Shown here one piece after another: positions 52,464-59,780 of a stretch of DNA of 64,000 nt; positions within the stretch are counted from its first letter, which is position 1; each line of letters begins with the position of its first letter. The notes under the pieces were generated by a model. That model was not told the DNA's origin and did not search any database. It worked only from the letters and a program-made list of their open reading frames with translations. The stretch is from Salinisphaera sp. Q1T1-3 (GTDB lineage: Bacteria > Pseudomonadota > Gammaproteobacteria > Nevskiales > Salinisphaeraceae): positions 1 through 64,000 of the forward strand of contig NZ_QZWD01000006.1 in the NCBI RefSeq assembly GCF_003602005.1, in the 5' to 3' direction. A program made the position numbers and the translations under genes.

Positions 52464-53738
52464 GTGCGATACAGCCACGACGGCGCCGGCCATGAAGCCG
52501 GGTTTTCGCTACAGCCGGCTTCGGTGATCCGGCTGCTGGCGCGGCTGCGCACGCTGGCCGCGGTATTGCTCGTCGTCGCGATTGCGGCGATGTGGGTTGC
52601 CGGCTTTGCGACCGGCGTGGCCGTCTGGTCGTTGCCGGTTGCACTGCTCGTGTTCAATCGCTGGCTGAAGAGTGTCCGCGGGCGGCGCCCGGCCGGCCGT
52701 GCTCTGGTCTGGCATCTGCTCTTCGATACGCTCGTGCTGTTCGCCTTCTTCTGGCTGATCGGCGGGGCGACCAACCCGTTCGTCTCGTTGTTCCTGTTGC
52801 CGGTGGCCTTTGCCGGTGCCGCGCTTGACCTGCGCCGCGCCGCCGCGGTCACGCTGTGGTCGATCATCTGTTACACGGTCCTGTTGTGGCGTTATCTGGC
52901 CCGCGTCGCCGATTCAACGGCTGTGATGGGCTTCGAGCGGCATGTGATCGGCATGTGGGCAATGTTCGTACTCGCCGCCTTGTTGCTGTGCGGGTTTCTG
53001 CTGGCGCTGGCCATGCAGGTGCGTGAGCGCGAGCGGGAACTGGCCGAGACGCGCGAGCGCGCCCTGCGCGATGACACGCTCGTCTCGGTGGCGACCGTGG
53101 CCGCAGGGGCGGCGCATGCGTTGAATACTCCTCTGTCCACGATTGTCGTGGCCGCCGAGTCGGTCATGGAGCATCCGCGCCTACCGGCCGACGTGCGCGA
53201 AGATGTGGTCGCGATCCGCGAGCAGGCCGATGTCGCGGCCGGGGAGCTTCGGGCGCTGGTCGCCGCGCGCGACCCGGCTGCCCAGACCACCACCGATATC
53301 GCGCGCTTTCTGGATGGCGTACTGGCGCGCTGGCACACGCGTCGCCCCGAGATCGAGCTCGACACACAGGCCTGGTCGCCGCTGGCCGCCTCGGCTGTCC
53401 GTCATGATCCAGCGCTGGCGCAGGCTCTGCACAACCTGCTCGATAACGCCGCCGACGCGGCCCGGGCGGCGGCCCGGCCGCGGCTGCAGCTGGGCCGTCG
53501 TGAACAGCATCGTCACATCGAGCTGACGATCGATGATCCCGGGCCGGCGGCAGCCGAGCGCCTGAGCCGGGCCGAACAGCCCTCGACCAAGCCGGATGGG
53601 CTGGGACTCGGCCTGCCGCTGGCTCGGGCGAGTCTGGCCCGTCTCGGGGCCTCGCTGGTCTTCGAGGCGACCCCGGACGGGGGCACGCGCACCCGTATCG
53701 TGGTGCCGCTCGCGGCGCTGGCGAGCAAGACACGATGA
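52464..53738 (+). CDS. regB: Redox sensor histidine kinase, RegB/PrrB/RoxS family
   Basis: A 424-residue membrane kinase. Six hydrophobic segments fill residues 25-185, and the conserved quinone-site heptapeptide is GGATNPF (100-106). The H-box is GAAHALNTPLSTI with His218; most HisKA kinases have Glu or Asp after His, and here it is Ala. The ATPase domain shows NLLDNAADA and DGLGLGLPL. No Cys lies after the H-box, so the RegB redox cysteine is absent. The GTG start at 52464 is inferred from the end of element A2 and an upstream AGGA. It overlaps regA by 4 bases. The pair controls respiratory and redox genes in relatives. Confidence 0.88.
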   Translation: MRYSHDGAGHEAGFSLQPASVIRLLARLRTLAAVLLVVAIAAMWVAGFATGVAVWSLPVALLVFNRWLKSVRGRRPAGRALVWHLLFDTLVLFAFFWLIGGATNPFVSLFLLPVAFAGAALDLRRAAAVTLWSIICYTVLLWRYLARVADSTAVMGFERHVIGMWAMFVLAALLLCGFLLALAMQVRERERELAETRERALRDDTLVSVATVAAGAAHALNTPLSTIVVAAESVMEHPRLPADVREDVVAIREQADVAAGELRALVAARDPAAQTTTDIARFLDGVLARWHTRRPEIELDTQAWSPLAASAVRHDPALAQALHNLLDNAADAARAAARPRLQLGRREQHRHIELTIDDPGPAAAERLSRAEQPSTKPDGLGLGLPLARASLARLGASLVFEATPDGGTRTRIVVPLAALASKTR

Positions 53739-54304
53739 GCGCCTTGCATATTCTGTTGGTCGACGATGACCCGGTCTTCACGCGAACCCTGTCGCGCGCG
53801 CTGGCGCGTCTCGGCCACGAGGTCACGGTCGCCGCGAGCCCGGACGCCGCGTTGGCCGAGGTCGTTGCCGTGGACGCGGTCTTCGATGCCGCGATCATCG
53901 ATCTGCGGCTCGGCGACCGGAGCGGGCTCGCCCTCATTGCGCCGCTGCTGGCCGAGATGCCGGCGCTGCGGATTCTCATGCTGACCGGTTATGCCAGCAT
54001 CGCCACGGCCATCGAGGCGATCAAGCGCGGGGCGTTCAATTATCTGCCCAAGCCGGCGGGCGCGCGCCAGATCCTGGCCGCACTGGCGCATGACGGGGTC
54101 GCTGACGCCGCGCTGGCCACCCATGAAACGCCGACATCGCTGCGACGTCTGGAATGGGAGCATATCCAGCATGTGCTGGCCGAGCATTCTGGCAATGTCT
54201 CGGCCACGGCCCGGGCGCTGGGCATGCACCGACGCACGCTGCAGCGCAAACTGGCCAAACGGCCGACGCGGGAAAGCGGCGCGCGTCCGGCCGATGATCC
54301 TTGA
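53735..54304 (+). CDS. regA: Response regulator, RegA/PrrA/RoxR family
   Basis: A 189-residue two-domain regulator. The receiver has DDD at 10-12, the phospho-acceptor Asp56 in IIDLRLGD and Lys in YLPKPA. The C-terminal Fis-type helix-turn-helix SGNVSATARALGMHRRTLQRKL is the nearly invariant RegA DNA-binding region. Its start overlaps the kinase stop (ATGA). Together they form a redox-responsive two-component system, and one GCGNC-type site lies upstream of the preceding receptor gene. Confidence 0.93.
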   Translation: MSALHILLVDDDPVFTRTLSRALARLGHEVTVAASPDAALAEVVAVDAVFDAAIIDLRLGDRSGLALIAPLLAEMPALRILMLTGYASIATAIEAIKRGAFNYLPKPAGARQILAALAHDGVADAALATHETPTSLRRLEWEHIQHVLAEHSGNVSATARALGMHRRTLQRKLAKRPTRESGARPADDP

Positions 54305-54359
54305 AACCACCGCGTTGGCATCGAGTCGACGGCGCAGCCCGTCGCGAAGGAGAACGCAC

Positions 54360-54455
54360 ATGACAGGCATCATCATTTTCGCGCTGGCCATGGTGCCGTT
54401 CATCGGCCTGCTGGCCTGGTTGGGTTACCGGATTCTCGGCAGCGATCGCGATTGA
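54360..54455 (+). CDS. 31-residue single-span membrane peptide
   Basis: ATG at 54360 is preceded by AAGGAG at ideal spacing (54348-54353), the best ribosome site in this neighbourhood. The peptide is one hydrophobic helix (TGIIIFALAMVPFIGLLAWL) followed by a positive-then-acidic tail GYRILGSDRD. It starts 55 bases after the regA stop on the same strand and is probably co-transcribed. It is not a sequence I recognise; size and shape recall small oxidase subunits or regulators such as CydX or CcoS, but no oxidase gene is present here. The strong ribosome site argues it is translated. Confidence 0.65.
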   Translation: MTGIIIFALAMVPFIGLLAWLGYRILGSDRD

Positions 54456-54644
54456 TCCGGGTCGCGCTTTTCGGGCGGCCGATCATCGGCATGCTCGAAA
54501 CGCCGTGGCGCATCGAGCCGGCCCGACGCGCGGTGCGACGGGGCACGTGTTCGCTTGCCGGCGTGGACGCTGATCGTCGCAGGGGCGACAATCGGCGCTC
54601 GCTGCGGCTCGGGGCCGCAACGCTTCATTGCCGGTGAATCAGTT

Positions 54645-55871
54645 ATGTCCGAGTCTTCGCACCAGAGCCCGTCGACCGATACGAGTGCGGTTGAAGCCGG
54701 CCCGCGTCGCGTGGTCGAGCGCGGTGAGCGACGCTTCGTCCTGCTCGGCACCGCGCATGTTTCGCGAGCGAGTGCCGACGAAGTGCGTACCGAGATCGAG
54801 ACCGGCGACTACGACCGGGTCGCGATCGAGCTTTGCGACGCCCGACACACCGCCCTGACGCGCCAGGCCGAAATGGCCGATATGGACCTGTTCGCCGTGA
54901 TCCGGAATGGACAGGCCGGCATGGTCGCGGCCAGCCTCGCGCTTGGCGCCTATCAGCAACGCCTGGCCGACCAGTTCGGCATCGAGCCCGGCGCCGAGAT
55001 GCGGGCGGCCATCGAGGCCTGCGAGGCACGTCAGACCCCGCTCGTGCTCGTCGATCGCAATATCGGCATCACGCTCAAGCGCGTCTATCGCAAGATTCCC
55101 TGGTGGCAACGGGCCACGGTGCTCACCGGCCTGGCCACGAGCCTGGTGTCGTCCGACAAGATCAGCGAGGACGATATCGAGAAGCTCAAGGAAGGGGACA
55201 TGCTCGAGTCCACTTTCAACGATTTCGCTGCCGAATCCGCGCATATGCATGCCGCCCTGATCGACGAGCGCGATCAGTACATGGCTGCGAAGCTGCTCAG
55301 CGACGCTGAAACGCCCGGCACGACGCTGGTCGTGGTCGGGGCCGGCCACCTCAAGGGGCTAGCCGGTTATCTCGAGGCCGGCATGGCCGATCCGGCCGAT
55401 CGGGTGGCAGCCCTGGATGCCGTGCCGCCGGGCGCGCGCTGGGTGAAATGGATCCCCTGGATCGTGGTCGCGCTGGTAGTGGCCGGCTTCGCGCTCGGTT
55501 TCTCGCGCAGCACGGGCCTCGGTCAACAGATGGTCGTGGAATGGATCGTGATCAACGGCGCCCTGTCCGCGCTGGGGACGGCGATCGCGCTCGGGCATCC
55601 GTTGTCCATCGTGGCCGCGTTCATCGGCGCCCCGATCACCTCGCTCAACCCCACCATCGGCGCCGGCATGGTCGTGGCCGCGGTGGAGCTGATGATGCGA
55701 AAGCCGCGGGTTGGTGATTTCGCCACGCTCAAATCCGATGTGACTCGCATCCGTGGCTGGTGGCGCAATCGGGTCTCCCGCACGCTGCTCGTCTTTCTCG
55801 GCGCTACGCTGGGTTCGGCGCTCGGCACGTATATCGCCGGCTTCCGCATCATCGGGCAACTGGTCGGCTAG
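54645..55871 (+). CDS. TraB family protein
   Basis: A 408-residue protein of the TraB/PrgY type. The N-terminal soluble domain (about 25-255) has FVLLGTAHVSRASADEV near 31-47 and VVVGAGHLKGL near 222-232, the two conserved GTAH/GAGH motifs of a Tiki/TraB-like putative metallohydrolase fold. Four hydrophobic segments make up the C-terminal part (about 265-400), with ALGHPLSIVAAFIGAPITSLNP in the middle. Role in bacteria is poorly known. The ATG at 54645 was chosen by similarity. The TAG stop is part of CTAG bordering a repeat element. Confidence 0.85.
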   Translation: MSESSHQSPSTDTSAVEAGPRRVVERGERRFVLLGTAHVSRASADEVRTEIETGDYDRVAIELCDARHTALTRQAEMADMDLFAVIRNGQAGMVAASLALGAYQQRLADQFGIEPGAEMRAAIEACEARQTPLVLVDRNIGITLKRVYRKIPWWQRATVLTGLATSLVSSDKISEDDIEKLKEGDMLESTFNDFAAESAHMHAALIDERDQYMAAKLLSDAETPGTTLVVVGAGHLKGLAGYLEAGMADPADRVAALDAVPPGARWVKWIPWIVVALVVAGFALGFSRSTGLGQQMVVEWIVINGALSALGTAIALGHPLSIVAAFIGAPITSLNPTIGAGMVVAAVELMMRKPRVGDFATLKSDVTRIRGWWRNRVSRTLLVFLGATLGSALGTYIAGFRIIGQLVG

Positions 55872-56059
55872 GAGCTGTTATTGATCCGGCACCCAAACAG
55901 CTGACGACGTCAGCTGTTTTCAACGCCATCGAAAGAAACGCCGGGACTTGTCCATCTTTTTATTTTCAATGGCTTCGCGGCCGTTGGCCGTGGCGCGCGT
56001 GCTGTCGCACACGCGCGTTATTAACCCGAAAATCATCTATTTTTATGCCGGATTAATAA
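55868..56059. repeat. MITE-like structured element, copy D2
   Basis: CTAG (55868-55871, the stop codon of the TraB gene plus one base) is followed by GAGCTG and then TTATTGATCCGGCA (55878-55891). The matching inverted end TGCCGGATTAATAA is at 56046-56059 (13 of 14 bases). The interior repeats D1 with the palindrome around CAGCTGACGACGTCAGCTG, the CGCCATCGAAA...TTTTCAATGGC stem and the CGCGCGTGC hairpin. It abuts element B2, so the two may form one composite unit of about 364 bp. Confidence 0.85.
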
Positions 56060-56085
56060 CACTTCGCACGTGACCGCATTACCGG

Positions 56086-56235
56086 TTTTGGGCACAACCC
56101 GACGGGACGGCGATCATTTTTGCGCAATCGGCGTTGTCGTTCGCCACGGTAGAATGATGGCCGTACGCGCCCGATGCCTTGTCTTGCAAAAAAATGAGCG
56201 CCGGCGCGGCGCACGCGACAAGTGTGAACAGGCCC
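56086..56235. repeat. Dispersed repeat, copy B2
   Basis: Inverted copy of B1 (4110-4270), roughly 80-85% similar by eye, with the shared block CTTGCAAAAAAATGAGCGCC near 56184-56203. Read on the minus strand its outer end is GGGCCTGTTCACACTTG, preceded by CCAG where other copies have CTAG. It is non-coding and directly follows D2. Confidence 0.7.
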
Positions 56236-56444
56236 TGGCGCGTCCGTATCTCGGTCTGGGGCCGGGATGAGTACCGAGACGACCCCGCTGGCCGCCGGAT
56301 GCTCGCGACAGTGGGCGTCCGGGCCGGGCAGGCGCGTCATCGACCGGTCGTGCTTTGCCGATGATTGAACCTTGTCATCGAATCGCCCACCGAGCGACGC
56401 GGCACGATCCAGACGCGCCCCCTGGCTTACCTGATGGCGCTGCT

Positions 56445-57437
56445 CTAATCGGTTGGCAAGCGGTCGCCGGCGTTCTGACGCATGCTGTCCGAGGCCTGGG
56501 CCAGACCGAGCACGGTCTGGGCGATTGACTGGGTCGTGGCCAGCGTGTCGATGGCGCCCGTGCGCAGGGCGCCGAGGATGCCGTTGACCTTGGTCGGCTC
56601 GCTGGCCGTGGCGATCACGTCCGGGATCTGGCGCAGATGATCGATGGTCAGGCCGATCACGCGGCCAACCATGGGCGTGTGGGCGAGATTGCCGTCTATA
56701 TCGATGAAATCGTAGCCCATGATGTCGCCGACCACGCCAAGCTGACGCACGGCGTTGATCTCTTCGTTCGTGAACCAGCCGGTGCGCACCATGTTGCTGT
56801 CTTCGAGGATATCGCCGACGCCGACCACGGCGACATCGGCTTGCTGGGCCTGTGCCAGGGAATGGCGCACCGTGTCGTTGGCCACCAGGGCATTGCGCGT
56901 GGCCTGATCGGCGACGATGGCCGGGGCATAGAGGGTGACGCTTTCGCCGCCGAAACGTTGGGCCAGACGACGACAGATCTGGTCCGCATTCATCGCGTCA
57001 CCGCCGCGATAGGAGCCGCCGATGGCACAGACGAATGTGCACTGGCGTTGCTGGTCCGAGACCACCTGGGCGGGCACGGTGGCGACGTTGCGCCCCATGC
57101 CGACCGCGACCACGCTCGTGTCATGCAGCGCTCGATCAAGATAGCGCGCCACAAGTCCGGCGAGCAGTTCGCGCTGACGGTCCGGATCGCGATGATCGAC
57201 TGAAATGATCGCCCGCTTGATGCCAAAGCGCTGGATCAGGGCCTGTTCCAGTGCCGCGGTCTTGTCCGGTGGATGGGACAGGCGGACGCAGATCTCGACA
57301 ATGCCCTCCGAGACGGCGCGCTTGAGCAGGCGCCCGACCTTCACGCGCGAGATGTCGAAACGCTGGGCCAGCTCTTCCTGAGTCAGGCCATCGATATGGT
57401 AGAGCTTGGCAAGCTGTGTCAGTTCGTCGGAAGACAT
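56445..57437 (-). CDS. SorC/DeoR family sugar-binding transcriptional regulator
   Basis: A 330-residue regulator. The N-terminal helix-turn-helix is LTQEELAQRFDISRVKVGRLLKRA (about 18-41), and the SorC effector domain follows, with VVAVGMGRNVATVP, IGGSYRG and VGVGDI, the sugar-phosphate-binding pattern. It is divergent from the polyol dehydrogenase and transporter genes, so it most likely controls them in response to a polyol or a phosphorylated intermediate, like EryD in erythritol loci. Two palindromic sites lie in the shared intergenic region. Confidence 0.9.
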   Translation of the reverse strand: MSSDELTQLAKLYHIDGLTQEELAQRFDISRVKVGRLLKRAVSEGIVEICVRLSHPPDKTAALEQALIQRFGIKRAIISVDHRDPDRQRELLAGLVARYLDRALHDTSVVAVGMGRNVATVPAQVVSDQQRQCTFVCAIGGSYRGGDAMNADQICRRLAQRFGGESVTLYAPAIVADQATRNALVANDTVRHSLAQAQQADVAVVGVGDILEDSNMVRTGWFTNEEINAVRQLGVVGDIMGYDFIDIDGNLAHTPMVGRVIGLTIDHLRQIPDVIATASEPTKVNGILGALRTGAIDTLATTQSIAQTVLGLAQASDSMRQNAGDRLPTD

Positions 57438-57500
57438 GATGAATCGTCGCTCCGGTTAGGCCTTTTCAGGGGGCGCGCCGGTGTTCATCGCAGTACGAGC

Positions 57501-57517
57501 ACCGAATGAACGTTCGG
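57501..57517. promoter_or_regulatory. Candidate regulator operator 1 (ACCGAATGAA type)
   Basis: ACCGAATGAACGTTCGG has inverted arms CCGAA (57502-57506) and TTCGG (57513-57517) around TGAACG, with GAACGTTC palindromic at its core. It is 64 bases upstream of the SorC-type gene. The half ACCGAATGA recurs at 57730. Confidence 0.5.
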
Positions 57518-57729
57518 ACAGAAGGCGTGCACGTGATCATCGCCGTGGATGTTACGTCGGTTGGCCTTTTTGTCTAGTACAGCGTCCGGTAATTGTATTA
57601 GACGATCGGATAATCCCCTTAATGGCGGGCATTTATGGCTCATACGAAAGTCTAGGTCTGAAAAGCCCCTCGACGCGTTGACCGTCCCACAGGGCCGGCC
57701 TACTATCGTTTGGACTTAAACAAATGAAT
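57518..57729. other. Intergenic DNA between the regulator and the dehydrogenase
   Basis: Divergent promoter region, AT-richer than its surroundings. I see no gene. Two CTAG tetranucleotides (about 57573 and 57651) occur here without any recognisable element end. Confidence 0.4.
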
Positions 57730-57755
57730 ACCGAATGATCATATGTTCACTCGGT
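57730..57755. promoter_or_regulatory. Candidate regulator operator 2 (ACCGAATGA palindrome)
   Basis: ACCGAATGAT (57730-57739) and TTCACTCGGT (57746-57755) form an inverted repeat with 8 of 10 positions paired around CATATG. The half-site repeats the one at 57501. It is 82 bases upstream of the dehydrogenase start, as expected for a SorC-type operator of the catabolic operon. Confidence 0.55.
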
Positions 57756-57836
57756 GTTCGCGATCAGAACGGCCTTCAGCGCTCGTGCGTGAACAAATGT
57801 CCGGGCCAGCCGTTGCCAATGCCAAGGAGCCGCGCC

Positions 57837-58964
57837 ATGTCCGATGTGATCGATCGTCCCGCAGCCGATACCCCCGCCGGTGATATTCCCAAGACCATGC
57901 AGGCCGTCGTCTGCTATGCGCCGGGCGACTATCGTCTCGAGGAAGTCGAAGTCCCGACCCCGGGGCCGGGCGAGATTCTGTGCCGCGTGGAGTTGGTCGG
58001 CATCTGCATGTCGGATGTGAAGACTTATCACGGCGCGCCGTCCTTCTGGGGTGACGATACCCAGCCGCGTTACGTGAAGCCGCCGATGATTCCCGGCCAC
58101 GAGTTCATCTGTCGTGTGGTCGCGCTCGGTGAAGGCGCCGGTGAGGCCAAGAATGTGGCGGTCGGCGACCGGGTCATCTCCGAGCAGATCGTGCCCTGCT
58201 GGGATTGCCGTTTCTGCAACCGCGGCCAGTACTGGATGTGCGACAAGCACGACCTGTACGGCTTCCAGTCGAACGTCAACGGCGCGTTTGCCCAGTACAT
58301 GATCTTCACCAAGGAAGGCATCGTGCATCAGGTGCCCGACCACGTGCCGGCCGAGGAGGCGGTGCTGGTCGAGCCGCTGGCCTGTTCGCTGCACGCCGCC
58401 GACCGCGCCCAGGTCACGCCCGACGACGTGGTCGTGGTCGCCGGTGCCGGCACGCTGGGGCTTGGCATCATCGGCCAGATCGCGATGCAGAGCCCGAAGA
58501 AACTGATCGTGCTCGACATGAAGCCGGACCGCGTGAAGTTCGCCAAGCAGATGGGGGCCCACGAGGTCTGGAACCCGGCCGAGGTGGATGTCTATGAAAA
58601 GATCCGCGAGATCACTGACGGCTACGGCTGCGACATCTACGTGGAAGCGACCGGCCATCACGCGGCGGTCAATCAGGGCATCCACATGCTGCGCAAGCTC
58701 GGTCGTTTCGTGGAGTTCTCGGTCTTCGGCAGCGAGGTCACCCTGGACTGGTCGATCATCAGCGACCGCAAGGAACTGGACGTGCTGGGCTCGCATCTGG
58801 GGCCCTATACCTATCCGCGTGCCATTGAATTCGTCGCCAGCCGCAAGATCGACATGCGCGGCGTGGTCACTCACACCTATCCGATGTCCAAGTTCCATGA
58901 AGCACTGGAAGTGATGGAACGGGGCGAGGCGTCCATGAAGGTCGCGATCGACCCGCACAGCTGA
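57837..58964 (+). CDS. eltD: Zinc-dependent polyol dehydrogenase, probable erythritol/L-threitol dehydrogenase
   Basis: A 375-residue medium-chain dehydrogenase. A catalytic zinc ligand Cys lies in ICMSDVKTYH and the following GHEF gives His-Glu. The structural zinc site CWDCRFCNRGQYWMC has four Cys. The NAD Rossmann motif is GAGTLGLGIIG. The overall sequence, including VFGSEVTLDWSIISDRKELD, recalls the erythritol/L-threitol dehydrogenase EltD described for Mycobacterium, which forms erythrulose. ATG 57837 follows AAGGAG. The adjacent DAK-type kinase would phosphorylate the ketose, which supports a tetritol pathway. Another polyol remains possible. Confidence 0.8.
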   Translation: MSDVIDRPAADTPAGDIPKTMQAVVCYAPGDYRLEEVEVPTPGPGEILCRVELVGICMSDVKTYHGAPSFWGDDTQPRYVKPPMIPGHEFICRVVALGEGAGEAKNVAVGDRVISEQIVPCWDCRFCNRGQYWMCDKHDLYGFQSNVNGAFAQYMIFTKEGIVHQVPDHVPAEEAVLVEPLACSLHAADRAQVTPDDVVVVAGAGTLGLGIIGQIAMQSPKKLIVLDMKPDRVKFAKQMGAHEVWNPAEVDVYEKIREITDGYGCDIYVEATGHHAAVNQGIHMLRKLGRFVEFSVFGSEVTLDWSIISDRKELDVLGSHLGPYTYPRAIEFVASRKIDMRGVVTHTYPMSKFHEALEVMERGEASMKVAIDPHS

Positions 58965-59120
58965 TGTGGCCGGGCCGGGCGACGAGGGCGCCCGGCCGAA
59001 CGAATCACCAGACTAGCCAGGGCGTGCTTTCCGGGGTCGAAGCCGGAACGCGCCCCGCCGGGTTCTCGAACCCGGTGCCTTTTTCGAAAGGTTCCGCGAC
59101 AAGGGCCGGGAGAAACACGC

Positions 59121-59780
59121 ATGACATCGGCAACCCGCAACACTGGATCCCCGGGCATGTCATCGACCACCAAGACCGGCATCTGGGTCGGCGTCGTGGT
59201 CGTGCTGCTCGTGGCAATGGGCCTGGATACCAAGGTCGTGCCCGACGGCGCCGATATCGGGGCCGGGGCAGAACAGTTCTCGCCCGAACAATACGGCAAG
59301 AGCGAATTCCCGAGAATCCAGGGCAAGATCAGCGGCCGTGCCGCACCGGCGGCCGAGCTGGTCAGTGCCCTGTCCGACGATAAGGATGCCGCGACTGAAA
59401 AGTACGGCGTGGCCGGAGCGATCGGACCGGTGCTGTCGGTCAAGTTCCAGGGCCAGGTCGCCTCGTGCGATTCGGGGATCTGCACCGTGGATGTGCCGGA
59501 TGTCCCGGATTCGCAGACGATCCGGGTCCAGGTCGGCCCGGCGATCAATGGCACCGCGCTGCGTGACGGCGTGGGGGATATCAGCTTCGGCGACTTCAAG
59601 AACCAGATCGAGTATCAGAACGCGGCGTCGGGCATCAACAACGCCATGAAGCAGGAAGTGCTCGCCGACGTGAACCGTGATGCGCTCGAAGGCAAGACGG
59701 TGGATGTCACCGGTGTCTTCCAGCTGATCATCGACAACAACTGGCTGGTGACGCCGGTCAAGTTCAGCGTGTCGTCATGA
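59121..59780 (+). CDS. DUF2291 family protein
   Basis: A 219-residue protein with one N-terminal membrane anchor (about 21-37, TGIWVGVVVVLLVAMGL) and a periplasmic domain carrying YGVAGAIGPVLSVKFQGQV near 95-113 and SFGDFKNQIEYQNAASGINNAM near 155-176, the recognisable DUF2291 pattern. These proteins are found next to ribose-type ABC transporters and their role is not established. GGGAGAA precedes the ATG. The stop overlaps the ATPase start by 4 bases, so it belongs to the transporter operon. Confidence 0.82.
   Translation: MTSATRNTGSPGMSSTTKTGIWVGVVVVLLVAMGLDTKVVPDGADIGAGAEQFSPEQYGKSEFPRIQGKISGRAAPAAELVSALSDDKDAATEKYGVAGAIGPVLSVKFQGQVASCDSGICTVDVPDVPDSQTIRVQVGPAINGTALRDGVGDISFGDFKNQIEYQNAASGINNAMKQEVLADVNRDALEGKTVDVTGVFQLIIDNNWLVTPVKFSVSS

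Noticed and set aside
57560-57660. Further CTAG-anchored elements at 57573 and 57651
   Set aside because: CTAG occurs but is not followed by a GGGCCTGTT-like end.
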